A stretch of 64,000 nt of DNA from Eutreptiella sp. 'Long Island Sound 2002' (Eukaryota; Euglenozoa; Euglenophyceae; Eutreptiales; Eutreptiaceae): positions 6,184,058-6,248,057 of the forward strand of contig OZ038388.1 in the NCBI GenBank assembly GCA_964036045.1, written 5' to 3'. Position numbers and translations under genes: made by a program. Numbering within the stretch: position 1 is the stretch's first letter; each line of letters begins with the position of its first letter. Positions 22,311 to 33,050 of the stretch are shown here, one piece after another. Below the pieces are notes generated by a model. That model was not told the DNA's origin. It saw only the letters and a list, made by a program, of their open reading frames with translations, and made no database searches.

Positions 22311-24577
22311 GACGCGAGAGAACAGACTCATCAGAGACGAGAAGCAGGAAATCTCAACGCTGCTCCAGATCACCCTCATGCAGCCACCAACCAGACCATG
22401 GCAAAAGGATGACTGTGCCCAGTATGTCTGCTGCCACGAGGCCAGAGCTTTTGTAGTGTGTGTCCTACCCTAGGGTGGGTCTGTGAGAATTTTAGGCAGG
22501 GTGGGCTTCCGGGTAGGGTAGGCCATTGTGGAGGATTTTGGGTCGGCGCCTGGATAAGGAGAAGCGACAAGTACCAAAGGAGGAACAATGTGACATCAGT
22601 TTGAACCTGAATGTCTCCGCAGTGGTCTGTGAGTAGTTGTTAAAAGCTTTGTCCTCACGCCCTATGGCTCGGCGGGGAAGGGACTCCTCAGAAGCACGAA
22701 GCAGTCGATCAAAACGATCAGCATCATGGCACTCTTCGTCGTGGTCAATGACAGACAGATACCCGTCAAGCAGCCGCAATGACAGAAGACCGGCCCTGCG
22801 TGGGGACCTTGGTATGTGTGCTGACATTGGTACACAGTAATGAGCTTCGGACTTGGACAACCTTGCCAATGCCCACCCGTCTGGTCGCCGACAGCGGAGA
22901 GGGGTGGCCAAGCCGTAGGAGTGAACCATCCAAAATGGTTGCTTGCTGATGCCTCTTCTCGCCGGACATGAGTATGCATCTCAAGAACTCTGCTGTAGTC
23001 TGTGAGTAGTTGCTAACTGCTTTGTCCTTAGGCCCTTTTTCTCGGAGCGGGAGGGACTCGTCAGAAGCACAAAGCACTCGATCACAACGATCACCATCAC
23101 GGCACTCTTCGTCGCGGTCAATGACAGACAGATACCCGTCAAGCAGCCGCCATGACAGAAGACCGGCCCTGCCTGCGGATCGTGGTATGCGTGCTGACAT
23201 TGGTACACATTAATGAGCTTCGGACTTCGACAACCTTGCCAATGCCCACCCGTCTGGTCGCCCACAGCGGAGAGGGGTGGCCAAGCCGTAGGCCTGAACC
23301 ATCCAAAATCGTAGCTTGCTGATGCCTCTTCTCGCCGGACATGAGTATGCATCTGAAGATCTCTGCAGTAGTCTGTGAGCAGTTGTTAACTGCTTTGTCC
23401 TTAGGCCCTATCCCTCGGCGGAGGAGGGACTCGTCGGAATCAAGGCAATCACAACGAACGCCATCGCGGCACTCTTCGTCACGCCGGAGGACAGAATTGT
23501 CAGAGACAAGAAGTAGGCATTCATCACGGTCGCCCTCACGACGCTCCTCTTCACAGTCAATCTATGGCAGAATGCCAAACCTACCTGGGGACCGTGGTAT
23601 CTTTGTTGCCCTGACATTTGGATGGATTTGTCAGCTTTGCATATATATGGGCTTCTTAGGGTGGTGTGGTTTGGAGAGGAGGGCAATGTGGGTCCCCCCT
23701 CCCCCCCCAAACAGCCCCTTCTATGATTACCTCTCTGCTAGGCTAGCAACCAGATGGTATGGAGCGGAGGGATCCATCTATCTCACGCAACTCTTCAAGG
23801 CCTGATAGACAAGGAGCGTCAGCTGGTGTGTTTCCCACGCTGGTGAAATAGCTCCGCTAGGGCTCTGACATTTGTACACACCGCTCAGCTTCGCCGATGC
23901 ATATCTCTCTCAACCAACAGATTGCGTGCACTCTCGGCACCCTTTACTGGCCTCAGACGGCAGTTTTTCAAGAAGGATTCCACAGCCGTGCTGCTCAAGG
24001 AGCCAGACCGGCAATGTGGATGACAGGAGGCCACCGTTGCCTATGGACGATGGTATGTTTGCTGCATGACTTGTTCTGTGTTACGTGTCCATTGCATAGT
24101 AATCGGGGGGGGCGAGGGAACCGTCACTTGGGGGTGTGAGGGAACCATTGCGCAAAGGTGTATACTGAACAAGGGGGGGGGGGGGGGCTACATGTTGGTC
24201 AGCTTTTCGGATGGATATCCCTTTTGACCAATAGCTTGCATGCACCGTTAGCGCCTTTTACTGTCCTCAGAATGCAGCCGTTCAAGAGGGATTGCACAGC
24301 CGTGCTGCTCCAGGAGCCAAGCCTGCATCGGGGATAACCGAGAGCCACCATTACCTGTGCACTATGGTATGATCCTTGAGTCAAGGGTCCTGACACTTGT
24401 ACATGTTGGTTAGCTTCTCGGATGGATATTCCTTTCGACCAATAGCTTGCATGCACCATTAGTGCCCTTTACTGTCCTCAGACTGCAGCCGTTCAAGAGG
24501 GATTCCACAACCGTGCTGCTTCAGGAGCCAGGCGTGCAACGGGGGTGGCATTAGGCCAACCTTACCTGTGGACTATG
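22311..24577 (+). CDS. RS-rich microexon series (seven phase-1 exons)
   Basis: Exons that all start with two bases completing a codon and end one base into the next, before GTATNN: 22311-22421, 22659-22811, 23032-23184, 23405-23596, 23957-24052, 24271-24366 and 24482-24577. Three (22659, 23032, 23405) lie in roughly 370-bp tandem repeats and encode Arg/Ser-rich segments such as SRSMTDRYPSSSRHDRRPAL. The last three are 96-nt copies encoding CSRSRGIPQPCC-type segments. The 22659 copy has AC in place of the acceptor AG (22657-22658) and may be skipped. Symmetric phase explains why copies can be gained or lost. The whole series follows the RS exon ending at 21333 in the same phase. Confidence 0.65.
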
Positions 24578-24689
24578 GTATGCTTCCTGAGTCGTTTCTG
24601 CAATATCTCAGCAATGGCCGTGACATTTTACCTCGTCTGTCAGCTTGACGGATGGACCAGCAGCTCTGCTTGCATTTACCTGGGCACAG

Positions 24690-24868
24690 GCTGCCAAAAC
24701 CATCCGAGATCCCACTTTAGCAATTCTTCACCAAGGGCTCTCACAACAAGCGAGTGGCATGACAGCCCGCCTTCAAAGAGGCAGCGGACAGCAGATCCTA
24801 TGATGAGCCCTATGATGTACTCCATGAAGTGCAACACGCTGCTTGCGATGACGAGTTCACTGAAATAG
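24690..24868 (+). CDS. Terminal exon of the large gene
   Basis: It opens after TGGGCACAG with two bases completing a phase-1 codon and runs 58 codons to TAG at 24866-24868. It encodes a Ser/Pro-rich segment, a basic PPSKRQR that could be a nuclear localisation signal, and a Met-rich end (DPMMSPMMYSMK). The phase agrees with the 24577 donor. I did not identify a polyadenylation signal. Confidence 0.6.
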
Positions 24869-25021
24869 TAATGGTGTGTGGCCCCCCCCCCCCCTCAAGC
24901 CACCCCTACCATCCTCACGACTTACGATTTTTTTGTAATCGCGTTTATTGCAAAAAAAAGACAATTTTTTTTCTACAAGCATTTACCGCAAGACAAAATT
25001 GCACAAACTTACCCTTTTTTT
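24869..25021. other. Short AT-rich intergenic gap with C tract
   Basis: A run of about 11 C at 24881 and several A/T runs. No feature recognised. Confidence 0.5.
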
Positions 25022-25348
25022 GCACTCCTGTGCTCCCCACGTTATACAATTTAGTATTCCAGGTGGGCACCTACTGAACCAATATATTGGTGCGCGCTCT
25101 GTGATTATTTTATCAGGATTTTATTAGTGAGGGTGAGTAATCACCCTCATGCATGCATTCATCTCTTTGAGCAAGGTACAAATACATGTCCAGTGCCTGA
25201 AACGGGTTGATCGCTGCATCCCCGCAACGAGTTCATCTGATTGTGGATGTACATGCTCTACCGGTGTAATCTCCTCGGCTTTTGTCCGAATGACCGACAA
25301 GAGGGTGTCTGTTTGTGCTGATGACTCGCTGGTATTACACGCTTTCAA
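25022..25348 (-). mobile_element. Inverted, internally deleted relative of the neighbouring transposon
   Basis: Two parts match the neighbouring transposon in inverse orientation. Bases 25022-25125 match 26985-27066 (shared GTGCTCCCCACGTTATACAA and TATTCCAGGTGGGCACCTAC). Bases 25125-25205 match 25840-25920, the part encoding FQALDMYLYLAERDE. In the + strand transposon these parts are about 1.1 kb apart, so this copy has lost the middle of the gene. The two elements are head to head. Confidence 0.75.
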
Positions 25349-26703
25349 TTTTCAACATGTTTATGCAAAATTGCTGTTACATTCCTTCTAGCTTTCATGA
25401 AGGCCCATATCAGAGGGCTTTTCTCAATTCTTCTTATTTTGTTTTTATGATGACAGCTGGCCGGCCAGGAAAGAGCTATGATGCATTAACACCCTCTGGC
25501 ACACGCATGCGGAAACTGCGTTTTGAGCAGGCACACAAACAATTAAAGCAAGGTCTTGCCGATAAATGTGGGGTTCCGCGTCCCACACCACCAACCAAGC
25601 AGCCTCCAAAGATGCGATGCAGGTATCATCCTGTGCAAAATCAGAAGCGTGCAAGACCGGCGAGTCGACAGCAGGTTATCAACACTCTCAAGTCACGCGT
25701 TCGCACAAAAGCCACAGAAAACGCACATATTGAGGCCCGGGAGCGCATGAATTGCTGGCGGAACAAAGTTAGTGACTTGGATAAAGAATTGCTGGAGGGC
25801 TGTGACATTACGACGACGCCACAGGGGGCAGCAATGAGCCCGTTTCAGGCACTGGACATGTATTTGTACCTTGCTGAACGAGATGAACGCATGCATGAGG
25901 GTGATTACTCACCCTCACTACTACTTTTCGTGGATGCCTGCAACCTTTACGGAGACCGTGACTTGAAGTCCCCCGTCTTGGTCTTCAGTTTACCGGAGGC
26001 CAAAAGTCCGCATCAGACAATCATGCAACTTGCAATTGCACGCTATGTGGGGCCAGATGATGGGCATCAACTCAAGGGTCTTCTCAAAACGCACACAATG
26101 GTGCCTGCCATAGAGAAGGCCCTGACACGCGGTGTAAATGGGGAACCGCTTCGATTAAAGACATACCCAGATTTGGCCCAGTTGAACACATTTCTGGGGA
26201 CTCACGGTCCACAATGCAATGACTGCTGCCCCTTTTGCCCAGCAACAAAGGAGGAATTCGTGCTACCAACCTTCACCGGCGCCGAATTGCGCACTTTAGC
26301 CGACTGGATTGCAATGAGCCCCGTCCCAGAAGTACTTCGTCTTTTCAGACATGAAAATGACATAGGTTGGGATGCACGGCACCTATGGGCAAACGTTTTG
26401 ACCCACCCAATTGTACATGCCCTTTATCTATACGCAAAGAAGAACCTCCCGAAACGCTATGTGCAGAATCTGGTCTCTCTCTACCGTTCAGTCTTCAACG
26501 TGTCGGACAAGTCTCAAAAATATTATGAACCCGAGGCTGAGGCAATTCAACAACCCAAAAGAGGATGCCGTGGGGATTTCAAGTTCGACTGTAAAGAGGC
26601 GAAAAGGGTACTGTTCCTTAATAGCTTCTGGGAAAAACTGGCAAATATTTTCTCCGGTTCGGTAAGGATCCTGACGGGATGTGCATTGCACACCCACTGT
26701 TGA
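25315..26703 (+). CDS. Transposase-like protein (DDE type, class II), main frame
   Basis: 462-codon open frame. The true start may be the ATG at 25447 (MMTAGRPGKSYDALTP), since residues before it are unlike a protein start. A basic N-terminal region (residues 45-140) is followed by a likely catalytic Asp in LLLFVDACNLYGDRDLKSPV (about residue 205) and a Cys cluster CNDCCPFCPA (about residue 303) that may bind zinc. It ends in a wrong-frame tail after KLANIF; the protein appears to continue in another frame, see the next entry. Such proteins cut and paste the element's ends. I cannot name the superfamily. A shorter inverted relative lies on its left. Confidence 0.6.
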   Translation: MLMTRWYYTLSIFNMFMQNCCYIPSSFHEGPYQRAFLNSSYFVFMMTAGRPGKSYDALTPSGTRMRKLRFEQAHKQLKQGLADKCGVPRPTPPTKQPPKMRCRYHPVQNQKRARPASRQQVINTLKSRVRTKATENAHIEARERMNCWRNKVSDLDKELLEGCDITTTPQGAAMSPFQALDMYLYLAERDERMHEGDYSPSLLLFVDACNLYGDRDLKSPVLVFSLPEAKSPHQTIMQLAIARYVGPDDGHQLKGLLKTHTMVPAIEKALTRGVNGEPLRLKTYPDLAQLNTFLGTHGPQCNDCCPFCPATKEEFVLPTFTGAELRTLADWIAMSPVPEVLRLFRHENDIGWDARHLWANVLTHPIVHALYLYAKKNLPKRYVQNLVSLYRSVFNVSDKSQKYYEPEAEAIQQPKRGCRGDFKFDCKEAKRVLFLNSFWEKLANIFSGSVRILTGCALHTHC

Positions 26704-27066
26704 ACAATGGATGTCCTCTGCCTGATCCGATTCAGAGGTATATCAAACTGATGCACCTCCTGGGACAACAAATTTGTACTGGAAGCCCGAAGCAGTGTCA
26801 ATGAGAGACTCCTATGCTCTAGAGGCTCATCGATTATGTGGCTTGGTGGGTCTCAGCGCCCGTCGATATGGACCAGGACTGCACATTTTCCTATTTCATC
26901 AAACTCCACGCATTCTGCACTCAGGAAATCTGGTTGGGGTGTCCACCGAGGGGGGGGAAAACATGCACCAGCCTCATAAAAGAATTACAGAGCGCACACC
27001 AACATATTGGTTCAGTAGGTGCCCACCTGGAATACTGGATTGTATAACGTGGGGAGCACGCGTGCT
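26660..27066 (+). pseudogene. Frameshifted transposase C-terminus and right-hand inverted repeat
   Basis: After a frame change near 26660 the sequence continues as DGMCIAHPLLNNGCPLPDPI, a stop, and then LHIFLFHQTPRIL...VSTEGGENMHQPHKR. The last part resembles the segment around the catalytic Glu of DDE transposases. At least two disruptions show the copy is dead. From about 26985 the sequence is the inverted counterpart of 25022-25125. Confidence 0.6.
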
Positions 27067-29164
27067 GGGCCTGAGGTTCTTACTGAAGCGGTACCCAGAA
27101 CCTATGGCCCATGGCCCAGAGACCTGTGAGCCGTCACACCCGTGCGGAAGCTGTTGACACCGGCTGTCAGCGGGATATCCCTGTTCTCTGATCCGCGAGC
27201 TCTGGAATCCGATCGCTAACCATTAAATCGATGTAGAGTTACCATAACTTTACTGTCTTGGTCGTTTTTCGGTCAGAAATCGGTGAAATACCCGATTTCT
27301 ACCGCAATTGCTAATTGTCGTGAAATCGCCGCCTGTTGTCGCCTGTTCGCGCGCTTTCGTCGCTTCTCCGTGGCGAGTTTTGTGATGGGTTTTTCTCGAG
27401 TACCTTTGAGGTTCTAAAGGAACTTAAGGGCTGGATCTAGAGGGTTTTTCTTGTACTGTCATCTGGTGTGTTCACCAGAATTTTTCGCCGTTGCGTCTGA
27501 GAGAAAATCAGCGCGCAAGCTTTTCCGTCGATCGCTGGAACTAATGGTTCTCAAGGACCATGAGTTCCGACGGAACATTACCCCCTTTTTCTTTCATCCA
27601 TGCCCCTCTCACGTGGGCATATCACTTTGTATAGGGAAGCGGGCAATAGGGATGTTTTAGGCAGCGTATGGGTGTTGTAAACCCAATTTATTTGCGTGCG
27701 CAAACGCTAACTCCGTGTGCTTGTGAGCATGCACGTAAAGCGCCGAACACAATGCACACAAGGCCAAAAGCCCTACGCCATTTTCGTTTTTTGAGCCAAC
27801 TCAACGATGGCTCCACGCAATTCAATGCGTACCAAAACTCATTTTGTGAAAAAGGGCAAATTTTGGTCGAAAATTAGGCCAAATGGCCAATTCCCCGAGG
27901 CTCGTACTCGAAGCCTATCGGGAGTTGAGCCTTGAACCAAGGCAATATGTAAAGTAGAGACCACGAAGGACATGGTGGATGGCTTGGTTGATTTTTGCAA
28001 CCTTGTGTTCTATTTCATATAGCGTCGCCTTGTGAGGACGCGTGCCATACTGCCTCTTTGCACACGCGCTCATATGCAAACACTAATGACACGAGTGGGC
28101 GGAGACAATCCAACCATAGTGGACATATTTGAAAGCACTTACCATGGGCCTACTCCAAAACTGTTTACTGATATTTTTGCTCTGCAACGACCCATAGATA
28201 TATGCTTCCCAACATCGCCGATACATGCACTTTTTCCCATATATAGTGTGCTTCAAGGATTGAGGTGTCAAAAATGTTTCTATTATGCTTTGAACCCCAA
28301 CCCTTGTTGCAAAAGGGAAGCAAAGCTTCGGTTTGCATCCATGCAAAAGCCCGAGGCTCATTTCTCTTGTGATACGGAGATATGATTTTTCGAGTGACCA
28401 CTTTTGGGTGAATTTTGGCTGTTGTGCCCAGAATGGCCACAAACCCCGTCTCCCCCTTAATGTTCGGCCCGAGGTTGCGTGCGCCACTTGACCAAGGGTA
28501 AGGGCAATTCGGAGAGGGCACATAAACCCGCATCGAATGGGGTATTTCCCCATGTGGCCTCTCCTCTTGAAGGGAGAGTTGGGATTCACCCAATTTGGGG
28601 TATGTTGCCATTCTGCCCCATTTGTGTGTCATTTTCCCTCCAAGGGGGAAGATAGCTAAAGGCGACTATGAGGGTTGGCAAGTGGCAAATATTGGGACCT
28701 AAGTCCCATGCATCCATAGCATCTTTGGTTGGATGGTTCCTCGCCCCGGCCATGGAGATATGGAATCATGAGTGCAGGCCATTTCGGCCAAATTTAGCTA
28801 TTTTTGCCATTGTATGCCGTATTGGAATCACCATATCTCCATGGGGCACGGGCTCTAGCCAAAAGGAAAGTGCGATTATTTTAGCATTTGACCAAGGGTT
28901 GAACGCCACTGAGTTTCGTGTTTGCTCCTCCGGCCCATCCCGAGTTATTCAATTTTTGGTGCGATCCATGATCCCCCCCTTTGCACTGCATGCTGCTTTC
29001 TGCCCCATCCGTGTGGTCATCCCCTCGGTGTACAGTAAGCAGCCAGGTTGACGGCAAGCCAAATCCCAAGGCTTGGGACCAGAGGGGATATCAAGGGTGG
29101 TGAATGGAGGCTTGGCGCGACGAGATCGCCAAGGTTTGCTACCCTGGACGGTCGCCCGAGGCGG
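27067..29164. other. Intergenic, no gene recognised
   Basis: Mixed-composition DNA with stops in all frames. Phrases such as GACCAAGGGT and CATGGAGATAT recur within it and in the adjacent repeat, so the right half may be an older or diverged part of the repeat that starts at 29165. Confidence 0.4.
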
Positions 29165-30287
29165 CCAATTTTGCCATTTTGGCAGTTGTGGATCCAGTTT
29201 GGACTGTCACCACGCCGAGTGGCATGGAGATCTATGATAGCCAAGGGCATGGGAGTCTTCATTGGAATCCCGGTGGATCGCATGTGGAACGGCAGATCCG
29301 ATCTCCAAGCCGGCGTGGAGATATACCATTGGGGATACCTTCGATTTTGGCTCATTTTGGGTAACCAAAATGACCCCCTTTTGGGACCCCAATTTCACCC
29401 CCCCGTGTGGTCTATTGGCGGCCAGATATCTCTTTGTCCATGGGGAGCCCGGACCTAATTTCAAGTTTTACACTCAGATATAGGTCGTAGATCCTGCCTC
29501 CTATCCTCTGAGCTATTGGCCTTGCCCTGGCCGAGCGAGCCACCCGTGGGAATGACTCCAATTTCGATGATTTTGACATCATGAACCCACGTGGCGAAGC
29601 CGTGGCGCCCTGATGCCGGGGACTCAGAGAGAGGCAGGTTGGGTGAGGGCTCCAGGGAGTTCATATTTGAAGGACATAGAGTCAGTTGCCTCGTCCCTAC
29701 CTCTGGATGGTCCGGACGAGGGGTCAATTCTGGAGTTTTTCGAGCTAATATCAGTTTGGGCTGAAACAGCCCATTTTCAGCTAACAACTCCTAGGGGATA
29801 ATGGCGGGGCCTCATCTGTGGCTCAGAGAGGAATTGGGACCCGCCATTAAGGGAGCACCGGTAGCCACTGTTGGTTGGTCTTGGAGCCCCTTAGTTCCCA
29901 GGAACTCGCCTGTGGCTGGGCGGGACAACCTCCCCTATTGGCACGGTTTCAGGGTCCGGACTGAGCAGGGCAATGGTTGTGTTCGAGCCCCCGCCCCTGC
30001 CAGCCACTGGGAGGGTCGGGCCTGGGATTGGGATATGAGTTGGGACTGCATATCTATTGTCTTGTGATGCCCTTACCTCAGTCCAGTCTTCACCCCACGT
30101 GTACATATCCTGATGTGTTGCTGTACATACTTCTGGTCCCTTGTTTCAGAGTGGCAAGGATCCTGAAACGCTTTGTCACATGACATGAGCATGAGGATGC
30201 CCCTGTGAGCGCAGTGCTTTGCCTGCCTGCTTGCTTGTGCGTGTCCGCCGCAGCGTCCCGTGGCCAGGCCCCCCCACGGGAACGCGT
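29165..30287 (+). repeat. ~1.12-kb repeat ending in CGCGTCA, LTR candidate of retroelement 1
   Basis: This segment matches 62195-63315 in inverse orientation at roughly 80% by eye. Shared parts include CCAATTTTGCCATTTTGG at its start and GGGAACGCGTCA at its end. It lies directly upstream of the gag region of retroelement 1, and the CA end suits an LTR. A matching 3' copy is absent because the element is cut at 38.7 kb, and no primer-binding site follows, so the LTR call is tentative. Confidence 0.5.
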
Positions 30288-30617
30288 CAAAAGCTCTTCA
30301 TCGCCGCGGGGTTACCCATCCCTCGCGTGCCACTCGGGGCCGCCTGAACCCCGAGCACCACGGGCTTCGCAGCGCCGCCCGGAGCATCGCCCCGAGCGTC
30401 AGCAACAGCGCCGAGTCCGTGAAGGAGGTGTAGCGACCGGAACTCCAACATCAGCGAGTTCCTGTGGCCAAGCAGTACCGGCCACACTCCCAGCTGCATC
30501 ACCCACCTCCACAACCACCATCGGGCGTCTGGGTCCCAGCCCTGTAGATAGGGTGGACCGCAACAACCACTTCAACAGCCACCCCCAGGACTAGTCCATC
30601 GAGGGGAACGAGCGCCG

Positions 30618-31275
30618 ATGGTGAACTGGCAAGAGGCGGGTAAGACATGGCCGCAACGCCACCCCCATGCTGTGTACCTACTGCGTGGGTTGTTGTGGGG
30701 TCAACACTACCGCCACAGCAACCCTCAGTGCGAAGGCGGCATGCCCGGGAGCTTCGAGCTCAGCGAGGATATGGGCGCCGACAGCCTGCAGTCAGTGGAA
30801 GACTGGCTGTAGGTGGAAGGATACGCCTACCGCTTCCGCCAGAAGCGCTGGAGTGTTTGGACCCGCCCGGACCGGCCCGGCGAAAGGCTGCGCCCCGACG
30901 GGATTGATGAGGACGAGAACCCCAACGAGTACCCGTCCGGCGCAACGATCAACGTCTCTATGGGACATGATCGAAAAGAAGTTCCAAGAACCGGGGGACG
31001 AGCGTACGCTGCAGGGCAGCCACAGCAGCGCGTCCCCTGGGAAGGAGAAGCGATCCGCCGGGGACAAGAAGCGGGACAAGAAATGGATGAAGTACCAGGA
31101 ATCCCTGGCCGCCGAAGCCGCCAAAGCCGCGGACAACGCGACCAAGGGCGGAACCCCAGCCCCCAGCCCCCAACGGGCCAGTGGCGGTCACCACCCCGGC
31201 CACACCACCCTTGGCGACTTCCTTGAAGTCGCCAAGAAGGCCAAGGCCAAGCCCCGTCAGCTGCACCTGAGGTAG
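30618..31275 (+). pseudogene. Retroelement 1 leader ORF remnants
   Basis: One frame (30618 on) reads ELSEDMGADSLQSVEDWL, a TAG at 30810-30812, then YAYRFRQKRWSVW and DEDENPNEYPSGATI. Near 30955 the sense appears to move to another frame, with LWDMIEKKFQEPGDERTLQG and a Lys/Ala-rich end at 31275. The protein-like character in two frames suggests an ancestral single ORF with a stop and a frameshift. Its role is unknown. Confidence 0.45.
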
Positions 31276-31293
31276 TCAGGCCAAAGCAGCGAC

Positions 31294-33050
31294 GTGGAGT
31301 CGGCCCACCGTGGGAGGATGCCGGCCGACGAGGCCAGCTCCAGCAGCAGCGTCGCCCCCGACAAAAGAAACGTGGCCCACGCCTGCGAGCGTGCCTGCAG
31401 GGTGCCCTGCAACCTTCGGGTTTCCCGGCAACGGGCCACGCAGCAGAACGCTGCCGTGGAGGGCGCCGTCAGCATCGCCCACCAGAAGGCTGCAGAGTGG
31501 GGCAGAGGCATGGCCTTCCATGCCTCGGCCGTGGCGGCCATTGCGGCCGGAGTCACGGCTGCAGCCGCACAGGAAGCAGCGGCCGCCCGGGTCAGGAGTG
31601 AGGTGGCGGCAGCAGCGCAGGAAGCGGCGGCCGCCCAGGAAGCCCGCCTGGCCCAGGAGGCCATTCTCCGTAAGGAGGCCGAGGTGAAAGCATTGGAAGA
31701 GGCGCTTGCCCAAGAGAGGGCAAGGAAGGAGGCGGAGGAAAGGGCCCACGCCGAAGCAACGGCCAAGGCCCAAGCGGACGCCGACTGGAAGGACGCCATC
31801 GAGGCTGCGCGACGGAAGGTCGCTGAGGAGAGGGCCAAGACGGAGGCGGAGCTGGCAGCGTTAGAAGCTGAGAAGGCTCGGCTGCAGCGGGCTCGGGAGG
31901 CCGAGGCTGCCCGTGCCCGAGAAGAGGCCAAAAGGCGAGCTGCCGCAGCCACGGCCGCCGCAATGGAGGAGGCGGAGGCCAAGCTTCAGCGCGAGACGCC
32001 CCCGGGAGGATCCAGAGTGGAGACCCTTCGGAAGCTCTTCGAAGGAGAAGCCTCCTCCAAGATGAAGCTGGACCTGGAGGAGGCCGACACCAGCAGCAGT
32101 GAGGACAGTGGCCCCACTACCCACAGGCGGAGAAAGGGTAAGTGGAAGACTCCCGAGACGGCACGGAGGCCCGCGGATGGATATCCCCACGACTCCGACC
32201 CATTCTTCACCGCCAGCGACGGGGACGGAGGAGACCGTCGAAATCGCCGAGGAATGGCTGGAGGAGGAGGCGGAGATGTCCCCATGGAGCCGGAGGGTGA
32301 GGGTGAGGATCTCCCTCCTCCCTACCGGAGCTCGGAGTCCACCGCGTGCGAGGCCGAGACGGCCAGGTGGGGCGACATGGACGAGGATGATGACATGGAC
32401 TTTGGCTACACGGAGAAGCCCCCATCCTCGGACCCACTGAGGCGACCCGGCTGAGACCCACCGGGACCCCCTGGCGGAGGCCCGCCATGACCCCCTGGAG
32501 GACGTCCACCAGGTGGACCCCCCGGAGGCGGACCCCCTGGCGGGGGAGGATCCCCTGGACCGGGTGGGCCCGGCGGAGGCCCTCCTGGAGGACCCCCTGG
32601 AGACCCCGACGGCCCACCGGGAGAGGGTGACCCGGAGGCCACCTTGCGGTGAATCGTCTACCTCCGCAGGAGGGTCCAGGCCCTCGAGCGCGAGGTAGAC
32701 ACGGGCAAAAGCAAGATGATCCGCATCGCCAGGGTCGCCGCGGGCGCACAGAAGGAGCTGGGAATCGCGAGGACGGAGATGGTCAAGATCGCCAAGGTCG
32801 CCACCGCCGCCCAGAGGGAGCAGGACATCGCCAGGGGCGAGACCGGGCTGCTGAACAAGGTCATCAACGGCCTGCAGCAGAGGTTGGACAGGCTGGAAGG
32901 CCGTGGGAGCGTCGGCAGCGACCTCCCGACCCCGGGGTCCGGCTCGTCGGACGACGGCTGGGGACCTGGACCAGGTCCGGGCAGAGCCCACGCCCCCGGC
33001 GGAGCCTCAGGAGTCGCCCCAGCACCAGTGCCCCCTCTCCCAGCGCCCCC
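31294..33050 (+). pseudogene. Retroelement 1 gag, N-terminal coiled-coil part
   Basis: From 31294 an Ala/Glu/Arg-rich frame of 386 codons is predicted to form a long coiled coil (ALEEALAQERARKEAEERAH). It ends at a TGA (32452-32454). The same frame continues as a Gly/Pro collagen-like stretch with two more TGA codons (one at about 32485, one at about 32650). It then enters a second helical segment (RRVQALEREVD...LLNKVINGLQQRLDRLEG). All three TGAs sit where CGA would fit. Near 33000-33060, in a C-rich tract, the protein sense moves to the frame of the next entry. It appears non-functional as read. Confidence 0.55.
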
